From Paenibacillus pinisoli (GTDB lineage: Bacteria > Bacillota > Bacilli > Paenibacillales > Paenibacillaceae): 64,000 bases of DNA. The position numbers and the translations under genes are program-made. The DNA is taken from the NCBI RefSeq assembly GCF_003605435.1, contig NZ_QXQB01000001.1:1240001-1304000 (forward strand). Direction: 5' to 3'. The notes under the pieces were generated by a model. The model was not told where the DNA came from, ran no database searches, and saw only the letters and a program-made list of their open reading frames with translations. Below are positions 26,741 to 35,425 of this stretch, piece after piece (the first letter of the stretch is position 1; each line of letters begins with the position of its first letter).

Positions 26741-27991
26741 CTAGTCTTCGTCGGCATCCGACTTGACCTTCCGCCGCAGACGCATTGGACGAATGGCCAC
26801 ATACGCCAGCGCGCCGATCAGCATTGCAATAGGCGGAGCTGAAATCCCCTTCAGCAGCAGCGGCAGAGCTGCCGGCAGCCAGAGCAGCAGCAAGCCTGCG
26901 GAAAGCGCGGCCCGATCCACCTGTACCAATTGATCCGTCTGCTTGTCTTCGGGAAGCGGATAGACATGCTTCCATACGGAATAACGATGCACGCTGCGAA
27001 GCCCGCCAAGCTGCAAGCTGAATACGATGCCGAACAGGGCGTATACAAATGCGGTCACCCATCCCGATAAGGAAGCCGCATCGGCAGTCATATAATTGAC
27101 AAGCGCCCCAAGCAGAAGCAGGCGAATCAGTATGCCGCCGATCTCCGAGCGGAACAGCGTAGCGCTGAACAGATAGTTGAACGTATAGCGATGTACGAAG
27201 GGAATTCGCGGCAGCAGCCAGGACAAGTACGCTCTGCGCTTGATGCTGGACGGAAGCACCGGCACATCGATGAACAGGCCAAAAAACGCGTAATAACGTC
27301 TGCGGGTCACTGCCTCTTCCGCAATCAGCCTCTCCCACGGCAATCGGTGCCGCTGCGGCAGACGGTAGCACAGCCATGCAAGCGCTGCGCATAATACAGT
27401 GAACAGCAGCGCTTGCCACGGCATTGCTGTAAGCCAAGCCGCAACAGCAAGTGCCGTAAGCAGCCATCTCGCCGATCGCAGCAGCAGCCTTATGCTGTTC
27501 CAGGCCAGCTTGCGCTCCTGCCAGCCGCCAGCCGCATTGGCTGCTTTCAGTACTAGCGCGGCAAGGATGATCCACACCATCTCGCTTCCCGCACCTGCTT
27601 GACGGTAGATAGGCAAGAATAGCAGCATAACCACCGCTGCGAGAAAAACGCTCTTCAAGATCGTGCGCTGGAAGGAGGATCGAAGATAAGGCCCCATCTC
27701 ATGCTCCCTCGGCATGAGATAGACAACATCTGCTGCCGCCAGATAGGTACGCATCGGACTCCAGCATAATACAGGCGTCAATACAATAACACCGACTTGA
27801 ACAATTGGAAAGTCTGCTGGCACATCCCGCAGCAGGGTGAAATATCCGATTGCCGATGCGATAAGAACCAGCGACAAGAAAGACGGGAAACCGCTCATCG
27901 CCATATAGCGGATATACGGCTTGATTTCATTCCGGAAGTCTCTGGCCCGGGTTCGCCAGATTGACGCCGGCTCGTGATTAGCGGAAGTCAT
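26741..27991 (-). CDS. ecsB: ABC transporter permease, EcsB family
   Basis: 416-residue membrane protein with about nine hydrophobic segments, beginning RTRARDFRNEIKPYIRYMAMSGFPSFL, which matches the EcsB family. The C-terminal tail is charged (RRKVKSDADED). EcsB is the membrane subunit of the Ecs exporter affecting protein secretion and processing in Bacillus. Its ATG overlaps the stop of the ATPase gene (TGATG), so the two are co-translated. Confidence 0.88.
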   Translation of the reverse strand: MTSANHEPASIWRTRARDFRNEIKPYIRYMAMSGFPSFLSLVLIASAIGYFTLLRDVPADFPIVQVGVIVLTPVLCWSPMRTYLAAADVVYLMPREHEMGPYLRSSFQRTILKSVFLAAVVMLLFLPIYRQAGAGSEMVWIILAALVLKAANAAGGWQERKLAWNSIRLLLRSARWLLTALAVAAWLTAMPWQALLFTVLCAALAWLCYRLPQRHRLPWERLIAEEAVTRRRYYAFFGLFIDVPVLPSSIKRRAYLSWLLPRIPFVHRYTFNYLFSATLFRSEIGGILIRLLLLGALVNYMTADAASLSGWVTAFVYALFGIVFSLQLGGLRSVHRYSVWKHVYPLPEDKQTDQLVQVDRAALSAGLLLLWLPAALPLLLKGISAPPIAMLIGALAYVAIRPMRLRRKVKSDADED

Positions 27992-28740
27992 CAGCTTACG
28001 CCTCCGGCTACCAGCTTGTAGAAGGCATCCTCCAGCGTTCCGTTCCCGGCATCCATTCCGGCTGTGCGCCTGACATCATCCAGATCGCCCTGAGCCGCAA
28101 TCTTGCCATGATGCATGACAATATACCGGTCGCAATAGGCTTCTACCGTAGATAAGATATGCGAGCTCATCAGAATCGCCGCGCCGCTGCGCTTCACTTC
28201 CACCAGCTGATCAAGCAGCGAGCGAATCCCGAGCGGGTCCAGTCCCAGGAACGGCTCGTCGATTATGTACAGAGGCGGCGAAGCCAGCAAGGCGCTCATA
28301 ATCATCACCTTTTGCTTCATGCCCTTGGACAGATGCGAAGCAAATGCCTTCCGCTTAGGCACCATCTGGTATTGCTCCAGCAGCTTTGACGCCTGGTCCT
28401 CATAGTCGCCGCCCGGAACGTTGTACGCCATTCCGCTCAGCCGCAGATGCTCCTCCACGGTCAGCTCATCGAAGAGCACCGGGGTCTCAGGCACGTAAGC
28501 GAATGCCGAGCGGTATTGCTGCGGCGATTCATTCAGCGTGACGCCTGCTACTTTGATCTGGCCCTGGTGGGGATTCATCAGCCCCAATATATGCTTGATT
28601 GTCGTGCTTTTCCCTGCGCCGTTCAATCCGATCAGTCCGACCATCTCGCCGGCCTTCAGCTCAAAGTTGAGATCATGAAGCACCGGTCTGCGCGGGCTAT
28701 ACCCGCCGGTCAATTGCTCGACCTTTAATATGGATTCCAT
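27991..28740 (-). CDS. ecsA: ABC transporter ATP-binding protein, EcsA family
   Basis: 249 aa, complete nucleotide-binding domain: Walker A GLNGAGKSTTIKH (about residues 37-49), Q-loop region, ABC signature HLSKGMKQKVMI, Walker B LYIIDEPFLGLDPLG and the switch histidine in LMSSHILSTVE. Energises the EcsB membrane subunit encoded directly downstream. The ATG at 28740 follows GAAGGTGAAATG. Confidence 0.92.
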   Translation of the reverse strand: MESILKVEQLTGGYSPRRPVLHDLNFELKAGEMVGLIGLNGAGKSTTIKHILGLMNPHQGQIKVAGVTLNESPQQYRSAFAYVPETPVLFDELTVEEHLRLSGMAYNVPGGDYEDQASKLLEQYQMVPKRKAFASHLSKGMKQKVMIMSALLASPPLYIIDEPFLGLDPLGIRSLLDQLVEVKRSGAAILMSSHILSTVEAYCDRYIVMHHGKIAAQGDLDDVRRTAGMDAGNGTLEDAFYKLVAGGVS

Positions 28741-28860
28741 ATCATTTCACCTTCTGCCTTCCAATAATCGCCTTCCTATTAATTAGCATACCGAATCTGG
28801 CGCACAATTTCAAAATTAGGCGTGGCTGAGAACACAACCTCATATGGCAAAACACAAACT

Positions 28861-28977
28861 GCGCAAGATCTATTCTTCCGATCGCTGTTGTATCTGGATT
28901 CCCTGAACTATTATCTCAATGTTGGAATCCAGATACAAAGGCGAACGCTAACGCTTCTCCAGAACAGATCTTGCTCC
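28861..28977. repeat. Imperfect long inverted repeat (REP/MITE-like)
   Basis: The left arm (28861-28902) and right arm (28924-28977) share GCAAGATCT.TTCT at the outer ends and TGTATCTGGATTCC at the inner ends, reading inward. The right arm carries an extra small hairpin (GCGAACGCTAACGC). The 360-bp gap between ecsA and the SLH gene contains no plausible coding sequence and is largely this element. Confidence 0.75.
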
Positions 28978-29050
28978 GTTTGCTCCTGCCATACGTCACA
29001 ATGAAAGACGAAAAACAAACCCCCGCAGCTTTCGCCCGGAAACAAAGAAA

Positions 29051-29083
29051 TGGCGATGCCAGGAATTGCTCCCGGCACCGCCA
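29051..29083 (-). terminator. Stem-loop at the end of the SLH-protein gene
   Basis: On the minus strand TGGCG.TGCC pairs with GGCA.CGCCA around GGGAGCAATTCCT, followed by TTTCTTTGTTTCC. The sequence is nearly the same as the hairpin after the yheC/D array. Confidence 0.75.
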
Positions 29084-29100
29084 CGCTATGAATAAGAATA

Positions 29101-30363
29101 TTATTTGATTTCAATCGATTTTACGATGTTTTTGTCGCCCTTCACTTGGACGAGCTGGCCGTTCTTAAGCTTAGATGCGTCGCCTACAATGGTAACGTTA
29201 GGATCGACGTTATAGATTAGAACGGAGTTTTGAGTGCCGTCAGCCGGATTGATTGAGATAGTCGACAGCTTGGCCTGGGAATTGAAGCCCAGCGTGTTGA
29301 TTACGCCAAGTTGAGTGAATGCAGTGTTAACTGGGCCGTTTTCCGTTACTTCAATGAAGACCACTTTGTTCTGGTAAGTACGCAGGAACAGCTTGTCTCC
29401 AGCTTGCAGAGCGCTGATCGGCGCCTTCTTGTCGTCACGGAAGATGAAGACGGTTGGGTCGATATCCAGCGTCAATTCCGTTTTGTCCGGCTTCACGAGC
29501 GTAAGCTTGCCGCCCGCAGGAGCAGCTTTCAGCTCGCCAGAGATGGCTTGCGCGTCGTGATCCGGCATTTCACCGTCCGTACGGTCAAGCAATGCAGCAA
29601 GCTCGGCGCGAGAAACCGGCTGGTTCGGACGGAAGGTCTTGTTGCCATGCTTGTCATCGTAGCCGGTAATAATGCCCTTCTGCAGCGCAAGCGCTACATA
29701 GCCTACAGCGCCGGCAGGGATCTCATGCGCATCCTTGAAGTCCAGCTTTGTGTTGTTCAGCGCTTTTGCTTCATTCTCCAGCTTGAGCGCTTTGATCAGC
29801 AAGATGGTCGACCACAGCCGAGTCGCGTTTTGCTCCGGCTTGATCTCTGTGTCTGTCTCAAAGAACAGGTCGTTCTCAAGCGCTACCGCAACGTAGCCGA
29901 CAGCCCAAGGATATTTCTTCTTCAGCTTGTCCGCATCCTTGAAATGCAGCTCCGTATTCATTTCCTCCGCGGATTCAGCTTGCTCCCGCAGGCCCATCAG
30001 ACGAACTGCAGCTGTAAGCGTCTCGATGCGGGAGATTTTTTGCTTCGGCTTGAACGTGCCGTCCTCATAGCCCGTGAATACGCCTTTGGAAGCCAGGCGC
30101 ATGATGTATTCCAGCGCCCATTGCAAATCTTCCTCATCTTCGAATTTCCATGTTACTTTAATTTCTTTTTTGCCGTTATCTTTATCCTTTTTATCGTCTT
30201 TGCCGTTGCCCTTATTCTTGTTTTGCTCATATTCCGATTTCCACTTGCCATTACCGTTATTATTGTGCTTCCCGTCAGCAAAGGCGGTGGTTGCTCCTGT
30301 TGCCAACATCGCTAGCGCCGTAGCCGACAGCGCTGTTTTTTTCAACATTTTCATCTTAGACAT
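29101..30363 (-). CDS. Secreted SLH-domain protein
   Basis: 420 aa from the ATG at 30363, which follows AAAAGGAGAG. A signal peptide is clear (KTALSATALAMLATGATTAFADG). Next comes an Asn/Lys/Gly/Asp-rich linker (about residues 30-65) and three S-layer-homology domains between about 70 and 265 (MRLASKGVFTGYEDGTFKP, AVALENDLFFETDTEIKPEQ and LALQKGIITGYDDKHGNKTF). The C-terminal 150 residues form a beta-rich region without a recognised motif. SLH domains bind the pyruvylated secondary cell-wall polymer, so the protein is surface-anchored. Its short length argues against it being the main S-layer subunit. Confidence 0.88.
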   Translation of the reverse strand: MSKMKMLKKTALSATALAMLATGATTAFADGKHNNNGNGKWKSEYEQNKNKGNGKDDKKDKDNGKKEIKVTWKFEDEEDLQWALEYIMRLASKGVFTGYEDGTFKPKQKISRIETLTAAVRLMGLREQAESAEEMNTELHFKDADKLKKKYPWAVGYVAVALENDLFFETDTEIKPEQNATRLWSTILLIKALKLENEAKALNNTKLDFKDAHEIPAGAVGYVALALQKGIITGYDDKHGNKTFRPNQPVSRAELAALLDRTDGEMPDHDAQAISGELKAAPAGGKLTLVKPDKTELTLDIDPTVFIFRDDKKAPISALQAGDKLFLRTYQNKVVFIEVTENGPVNTAFTQLGVINTLGFNSQAKLSTISINPADGTQNSVLIYNVDPNVTIVGDASKLKNGQLVQVKGDKNIVKSIEIK

Positions 30364-30473
30364 AAAAAGCCACTCTCCTTTTGAACGATTGCGGGAAATA
30401 CCGCTTTTTACCTTCGCCCATACCTTTCGGAGGGACTCGTTCATTTAAAGGGGGTGGCTTTCTAAAAAAATAT

Positions 30474-31985
30474 TTAATCCTGCTTGGAAGCCGACTGGCG
30501 TTTCTCCTTCAACCACTTCGGAGCGCCCTTGTCTTTGGCTTCCCGTTTCCTCACCGCTTTGCTCTTCGCGGGCTTCGCATCGGGCTTGTCCTTAGAGCGC
30601 GAAGTCTTGCTTGGCGCAGGGGCAGCTCCGCTGCCAGAACGGGTGCGCGAAGCCGTCTCTTCGCTTCTTGCAGGCTTAGCGGAGACGGAAGCTTGCGCCG
30701 GCTTGCCGCTGCGCTCGCCGGATGGTTTGCCGCTGCGCTCGCCGGATGGTTTGCCGCTCCGCTCTTCGGCCTTCTTGTCGCGATTGCCCGTGCGTGCATT
30801 CTCTCTCGACAGCCGCTCCATCTTCGGTTTTGTCGCCTCGCGCAGCTCCTCTTCAGAGAGCAGCTCGCCGCGATACATGGCCCTCTCGGTCAGATCGACG
30901 CCAAGCTGCTTGCGGAATTTCTCCATGATGAACAATTCTTGCGGCGTAACGATGGTAATGACCGTGCCGTTGCGACCCATTCTGCCTGTCCGGCCGGCTC
31001 GGTGGACGTAGTGATCCGCATCGACTGCAGGATCCAGCTGAAGCACAAGCGGCAGACCCTCGATATCGAGTCCGCGCGCCGCCACGTCAGTCGCCAGCAG
31101 AATCTGGCAGCGTCCGTCGCGGAATCGCTCCAGCGTCGCCGCTCTGCGCTGCTTGTCGGAATCGCCGTACAGCATCTCCACGGTGAAGCCTTCATAGCTC
31201 AGCTTTGACTCCCAGTTGGCGATTTCATTCGTGTCGTTCAGGAACAGCAGCGCCGAAGACGGATTCAGCAGCCGGATGAGCCTTCTTGCCGTATCCGTCT
31301 TATCGCGCTTGTCGCTGATGATGTAATAGTTCTGGATCGTCTGCGATACGCGATGCTCCGGCGTCAGCTGAATACGCTCAGTGCGTCTCATCCAGCGGCC
31401 TTCGAACCGCGCCATAATGTCCGGATAAGTCGCGGAGAAGAATGCCGTCTGGCGCTCCTTGCCCATGCCGAACAAGACCGCCTCGACTTCCTTGGTCGAG
31501 CCGAGTTGAAATACTTGGTCCGCTTCGTCTATGACGACATGACGCACATCGCTGAGCTTCAGCTTGCGGTTTTTCAGCAGCTCATGAATCCGTCCCGGCG
31601 TCCCTATTACAAGCTGCGGCTTCAGCTTCAGCTTCTCGACCTGGCGCTTCATCGCCGCACCGCCGATCAGCTGCTGCACGCGAATGCCAAGCGGCTCCGC
31701 ATAGGTCTGCGCCACGCGGACAATTTGCATGGCAAGCTCCTGCGTCGGCGACAGAATGACAGCTTGTATCGCGCTGGATCTCGTGTTGATCAGCTGCAAT
31801 ACCGGCAGCAGGAACGCCAGCGTCTTGCCTGTGCCGGTCTGCGATCTGGCAGACACGTCAAGTCCGGCCAGCATTGGAGGAATCGTCTCCGCCTGGACGG
31901 AGGTAGGCTCCGCGATGCCGTTTTTGGCCAATTCTTTAATTAATGCTTCATGTATTCCCAGATCATTCCAGGTTGTTCCGCTCAT
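30474..31985 (-). CDS. DEAD-box RNA helicase
   Basis: 503 aa. All helicase motifs are present: Q motif (GIAEPTSVQAETIPPML), SQTGTGKTLAF (I), SPTQELAMQ (Ia), GTPGRIHELL (Ib), VIDEADQVF (II), FSATYPD (III), LLATDVAARGLDIEG (V) and YVHRAGRTGRMGR (VI). The tail from about residue 395 is basic and low-complexity, with three tandem copies of ERSGKPSG-type octapeptides encoded by 24-bp repeats near 30705-30770. Such tails help bind RNA. Likely roles are ribosome assembly, mRNA decay or cold growth; which one cannot be told. Confidence 0.93.
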   Translation of the reverse strand: MSGTTWNDLGIHEALIKELAKNGIAEPTSVQAETIPPMLAGLDVSARSQTGTGKTLAFLLPVLQLINTRSSAIQAVILSPTQELAMQIVRVAQTYAEPLGIRVQQLIGGAAMKRQVEKLKLKPQLVIGTPGRIHELLKNRKLKLSDVRHVVIDEADQVFQLGSTKEVEAVLFGMGKERQTAFFSATYPDIMARFEGRWMRRTERIQLTPEHRVSQTIQNYYIISDKRDKTDTARRLIRLLNPSSALLFLNDTNEIANWESKLSYEGFTVEMLYGDSDKQRRAATLERFRDGRCQILLATDVAARGLDIEGLPLVLQLDPAVDADHYVHRAGRTGRMGRNGTVITIVTPQELFIMEKFRKQLGVDLTERAMYRGELLSEEELREATKPKMERLSRENARTGNRDKKAEERSGKPSGERSGKPSGERSGKPAQASVSAKPARSEETASRTRSGSGAAPAPSKTSRSKDKPDAKPAKSKAVRKREAKDKGAPKWLKEKRQSASKQD

Positions 31986-32026
31986 CCTAATAACCTCGCT
32001 TATCTTCTTTGCCTGTATTCGTATAT

Positions 32027-32800
32027 TTATTTCTTGTTGAACAGTCCGCCGAACAGCACATCCGCCATCCGCGGGAATAACCCGTAGAGCTTGATTCCGA
32101 TCGACGCCATTCGAGGCAGATCCAGCTCAGCCTTGCGCTTCTCCATGACGCGCACGATCGCGCGCGAGACATATTCCGGCTTCATCATGAACCAGCTTAC
32201 GTTTTTCACATAGGAGCCCGTCGGGTCGGCCAGCGCAAAAAATTCTGTATCAATCGGCCCCGGATTAATCGCGGATACAAATATGCCCTGCGGCCTCAGC
32301 TCCATCCGCAGCGAATTGGTAAATCCGAGCACTGCATGCTTCGTCGCCGTATAGCTGGTCGACTTGGAGGAGCCGATCTTGCCCGCCATCGATGCCACGT
32401 TGACGATATGCCCCTCGCCGCGCTGCTGCATATGAGGCAGCACCGCTTTGACGCAGCGGACTATACCCAAATAGTTGGTGTCCATCATCGCTTGGAAATT
32501 CTCTACCGGCATATCCGAGATGGTCTCGAATTGTCCGTAGCCGGCATTGTTCAACAAAATATCGATTTTACCGTACTTTGCGATTACCGCATCAACCGTC
32601 TTCTCTACGTCCTCCGTCTTCGTCACGTCCATGACGTAATAGGAGCATTCGCCTTGAATAGAGTCCGCCTGCTTCTTCAATCTCTCTACATGGCGGCCCG
32701 TCAATACCGGAATCGCTCCCCGCTTTGCAAGCATCGAAGCCGTAATGGCCCCTATCCCGCTGGACGCGCCCGAGATGAGTACGACTTTCCCTTTCAACAT
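32027..32800 (-). CDS. Short-chain dehydrogenase/reductase
   Basis: 257 aa classical SDR: cofactor loop SGASSGIGAITASML near the N-terminus, NNAGYGQ, catalytic Ser/Tyr/Lys in the stretch IGSSKSTSYTATKHAVLGF (YTATK), then PGPIDTEF. The Arg after strand 2 (TGRHVERLK) suggests NADP(H) preference. The substrate is unknown. It has a basic hydrophobic C-terminus (LYGLFPRMADVLFGGLFNKK) like the YqjQ-type group of Bacillus. Confidence 0.9.
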   Translation of the reverse strand: MLKGKVVLISGASSGIGAITASMLAKRGAIPVLTGRHVERLKKQADSIQGECSYYVMDVTKTEDVEKTVDAVIAKYGKIDILLNNAGYGQFETISDMPVENFQAMMDTNYLGIVRCVKAVLPHMQQRGEGHIVNVASMAGKIGSSKSTSYTATKHAVLGFTNSLRMELRPQGIFVSAINPGPIDTEFFALADPTGSYVKNVSWFMMKPEYVSRAIVRVMEKRKAELDLPRMASIGIKLYGLFPRMADVLFGGLFNKK

Positions 32801-32847
32801 GCAGCATCACCCATCCCTCAGTGTACTCTATACCAAGCCCTCTAAGC

Positions 32848-32873
32848 AAAAAAAAGCTCCAATAAGGAGCTTC
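32848..32873 (-). terminator. Rho-independent terminator of the CheX-like gene
   Basis: On the minus strand AAGCTCCT and AGGAGCTT form the stem around TATT, followed by eight T residues; seven bases after the stop codon. Confidence 0.9.
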
Positions 32874-32879
32874 TTCTGC

Positions 32880-33341
32880 TTAAGATGCAATAAGCACTTG
32901 AATGTCCAACTCGCCGATCCCGTCCATAATAAGCGGAATCGTCAGCGCTTGCGTTGCGTTGAACCCGGCCGACTGGGCTGATTGAATCAGCTTCGGCGGT
33001 GTAATATCCACTCTTACGCCCTGGTTGTACAAGATGGTGCTGGCATTGCCGCTGATCATGTTGCCAAGCTCGGAGATGGCGCTGCGTCCCATCTCGTCGA
33101 TCTCGGAAATGACATATCCGCCCATCATCGCCGATACCATCTTGAGAGCTACCTGTTCACTTAGTCCGAATACGATATCACCGTTCATTTGTCCGTTGAG
33201 TCCAATTTGTATCCAAATATAGTTTTCTACAAATTTAATGTCCTTGACTCCGAGCTGTCCTGTTGCAGGCTTGATCTGCACGAGCTGCTCTATTACGATT
33301 TTTGCTGACTCAAGAAACGGGTTTATATATTCTGCCTTCAT
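32880..33341 (-). CDS. CheX-like chemotaxis phosphatase
   Basis: 153 aa from MKAEYINPFLES (ATG at 33341, AAAGGAGCG upstream). The diagnostic helix SAISELGNMISGNAST carries the Glu and Asn that in CheC/CheX remove phosphate from CheY-P, and the surrounding GQMNGDIVFGLS fits the fold. A longer frame starting at 33419 would include a region holding a Spo0A-box-like site and is unlikely. It is monocistronic, away from other chemotaxis genes, so its response-regulator partner is unknown. Confidence 0.87.
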   Translation of the reverse strand: MKAEYINPFLESAKIVIEQLVQIKPATGQLGVKDIKFVENYIWIQIGLNGQMNGDIVFGLSEQVALKMVSAMMGGYVISEIDEMGRSAISELGNMISGNASTILYNQGVRVDITPPKLIQSAQSAGFNATQALTIPLIMDGIGELDIQVLIAS

Positions 33342-33354
33342 AAAGAGGATGCGC

Positions 33355-33367
33355 TCCTTTTTCGACA
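33355..33367 (-). promoter_or_regulatory. Spo0A-box-like site upstream of cheX-like gene
   Basis: On the minus strand the sequence TTTTGTCGAAAAA directly precedes the ribosome binding site and matches the established 0A-box core TTGTCGAA. A TATAAT hexamer lies about 35 bases further upstream (near 33400), so the box would sit downstream of the promoter, a position that usually represses. Function inferred. Confidence 0.5.
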
Positions 33368-33481
33368 AAATTCGCAATTTGTCTATTTTGCCACTATTAT
33401 ACTTGAAATAATAGGACAAGTATACTACTAGAAGCGCGATTCGATCTTAAGACCTACAAAATATTAGGGCGATGTTATAGT

Positions 33482-34489
33482 CTAAACGGCTTCCTCCTGG
33501 CTCGTTTTCCGGTAATGCATTCTCATCAGCCTAAGCCTTTCGTACAGGGTTTCCACTTGCTCGCCAGTCTGTGAGGCGGCTGATTCGCCATATACACGCT
33601 GCAATACGGGCTTCAGATACTGGTCGCCAATGGACGTCATCGCCTCCAGAATCTGTTCTCTCTCCTCCTCTGGAACTAGATTTAGCTCACGCTGAACAAG
33701 CACGTCCACGTCATAGCCCTCCTTCTCCAGCAATTCGAGCCGCAGGAGCAGCTCCCGGCGCGGCAGCTTCAACTCAGTCTGCAATTGATCCAGACCTCCC
33801 GATTGCTGAAGGACAGCCAGAATCCGCCGCTTCTCCTGCTGCCACTCCATGATGCCCTTGTATTTGTTCTCCTTCTGCTTATATAGCCATGCCGTATATT
33901 GCTCCGCATCCAGCTTCTCCTGCACCCAATCCAGCGGAAAAGCTGCCGTCCGTTCCACTCCGGCTGTAAGTTCGATAATCCCTTCTCCGTATGCTTCCTG
34001 CTTGCTCTTGCCCCAGCCCGGAATTTGCTTCAGCTCCTCCAGATTGTGCGGCACATAAGCGCTAATCATCCACAGCATCCGGTTCGTCGCTACCAGATAT
34101 GCGGAACGCTTCTCCGCAGCGGCCGTCTTGCGCCGCCATTCCCTTAAAGCCTGGAACAGCTCTTCATTCCTATTCAGCTCTCCGTAACATTGGATCATCG
34201 ACGACATGCTGCCTCCTGCCGCACGCCCGTTCTCCAGCATGCCGTCCAAAATCGGCGCATAACCCGCCCCCATCATTCTCGCTGCTCCGTAACGGAAGGC
34301 GGTCAGCATCTCCTCCCAGGAGATGCCCTCGAACCAGCGCTCCGGCTCCTGCTTGCCATTGGAATCAGCGCCAGCCTCCAGCCAGAGCACTGAATATTGG
34401 CCGCCCTCCTCGCAGATAGACAGCTGGGCGGACTCGATGCGTCCTCCCTCCGCAGGCTTCTCAAACGTGTTCAGAAATACGATGTGCAT
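33482..34489 (-). CDS. HRDC-domain protein
   Basis: 335 aa, no signal or membrane segment. The middle part (AYLVATNRMLWMISAYVPHN then LEELKQIPGWGKSKQEAYGE, about residues 145-190) is an HRDC nucleic-acid-binding domain as found in RecQ and RNase D. The C-terminal half is helical and charged (ELKLPRRELLLRLELLEKEGYD, resembling a helicase-associated HTH). No helicase or nuclease catalytic motifs are present, so it may be an adaptor. The start ATG at 34489 follows GAGAAG. Confidence 0.8.
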   Translation of the reverse strand: MHIVFLNTFEKPAEGGRIESAQLSICEEGGQYSVLWLEAGADSNGKQEPERWFEGISWEEMLTAFRYGAARMMGAGYAPILDGMLENGRAAGGSMSSMIQCYGELNRNEELFQALREWRRKTAAAEKRSAYLVATNRMLWMISAYVPHNLEELKQIPGWGKSKQEAYGEGIIELTAGVERTAAFPLDWVQEKLDAEQYTAWLYKQKENKYKGIMEWQQEKRRILAVLQQSGGLDQLQTELKLPRRELLLRLELLEKEGYDVDVLVQRELNLVPEEEREQILEAMTSIGDQYLKPVLQRVYGESAASQTGEQVETLYERLRLMRMHYRKTSQEEAV

Positions 34490-34559
34490 AGCTTCTTCTC
34501 ACCTTTCGTCATGGGTATTGGCGAATGCAAGAACGAACGCCCCGGCTTCAAGACATGCA

Positions 34560-34594
34560 AAAAGCACCCCTTCCGCAAAGGCAGAAGAGGTGCT
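34560..34594 (-). promoter_or_regulatory. Leader hairpin upstream of the HRDC gene
   Basis: On the minus strand AGCACCTCTT pairs with AAGGGGTGCT, followed by TTTTGC. It lies about 70 bases before the HRDC start codon and downstream of a promoter-like pair TTGCCT-N17-TAGTAT (about 34655-34627). It could be an attenuator or the end of a short transcript. Confidence 0.4.
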
Positions 34595-34746
34595 TCCTCA
34601 CACGTCCATCATTCGATTGCCATAATACTAACATAATACGCCACTTTAGGCAAGCCTATCCTGTAATGCGGCATAAGCGTTCCCTTATCTTTTCCCCCTT
34701 ATTCCGTGTATAATGATCACAAAACCGACTGTGGAGGAAATGAACG

Positions 34747-35043
34747 ATGGAACTGCCTCATTACGACTTTATGTCCGATTCGACGGAAGAGACAACCACA
34801 AGATTTACGACCTTTATTACGCCAAGCATGAAGCGCTTCGATCTGGCGGTCACATCGACGAACCGTTTCTACGGCAAAAAGCTCATTACCGATCTGCAAT
34901 CCGGCAAGACGGCTATCATCGGGCCAGATGATCTGGAGGAAGAAGGGTATCTGGAGCATACGTTCAAGCTGACGGAGGAGGAAGCCGGCGAGCTTGCCCA
35001 GTTTCTCTACTTCGTCGTCGGCACGGTGAATTTTACCGACTGA
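34747..35043 (+). CDS. DUF3055-like small cytoplasmic protein
   Basis: 98 aa, acidic, starting MELPHYDFMSDSTEETTTRF. Features are VTSTNRFYGKKLITDLQSGK and DDLEEEGYLEHTFKLTEEEA, which match my memory of the DUF3055 family of Bacilli. The ATG is preceded by GTGGAGGAAATGAACG. Function unknown. It appears monocistronic or co-transcribed with the following small gene. Confidence 0.78.
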   Translation: MELPHYDFMSDSTEETTTRFTTFITPSMKRFDLAVTSTNRFYGKKLITDLQSGKTAIIGPDDLEEEGYLEHTFKLTEEEAGELAQFLYFVVGTVNFTD

Positions 35044-35096
35044 TCTCGGCAACCCTAGGGTGGCAGACATCCACTGACACAGGAGGGACTTGCCAC

Positions 35097-35372
35097 TTGG
35101 ACCGATTCCATTCGGAACACCGCGACGCCATCGAAGATCTGGCTACAGTAGAATCCCATCAGCACGACCTGGCGCTTGAAGAATTCCCGGAAGGGCCTTA
35201 CGGCTCTGATCTAATCAGCGAATCTCTGGGCAAAAGCACGCCATGGAGCATGGATCAGCGATCCTCCCCGCGCTTCGGCTACGAGAACCGCGAGTTTCAC
35301 GAGGATCTTCCCCGCGATTATCCCGGAGAAGACGTCAATGCCGCCATTCCTGAAGCATTGGACGAACCATAA
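35097..35372 (+). CDS. Small acidic hypothetical protein
   Basis: 91 aa from a TTG start ten bases after AGGAGGG. It is very acidic and Glu/Asp/Pro-rich, with DLALEEFPEGPYG, SLGKSTPWSMDQRSSPRFGY and ENREFHEDLPRDYPGED as the more conserved-looking parts. It has no hydrophobic segment. Family not recognised with confidence. Ends just before a bidirectional terminator. Confidence 0.68.
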   Translation: MDRFHSEHRDAIEDLATVESHQHDLALEEFPEGPYGSDLISESLGKSTPWSMDQRSSPRFGYENREFHEDLPRDYPGEDVNAAIPEALDEP

Positions 35373-35379
35373 TGAATGC

Positions 35380-35421
35380 AATAACGCCCTTATCGGCCTG
35401 CAGGCCGACAAGGGCGTTATT
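35380..35421. terminator. Bidirectional terminator
   Basis: AATAACGCCCTT pairs with AAGGGCGTTATT; a second inner stem CGGCCTGCAGGCCG extends the hairpin. It lies between convergent genes ending at 35372 and 35426. Confidence 0.85.
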
Positions 35422-35425
35422 GCTG

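Noticed and set aside
28822..29004. A 60-codon plus-strand frame between ecsA and the SLH gene
   Set aside because: It lies inside the imperfect inverted repeat and has no ribosome binding site.
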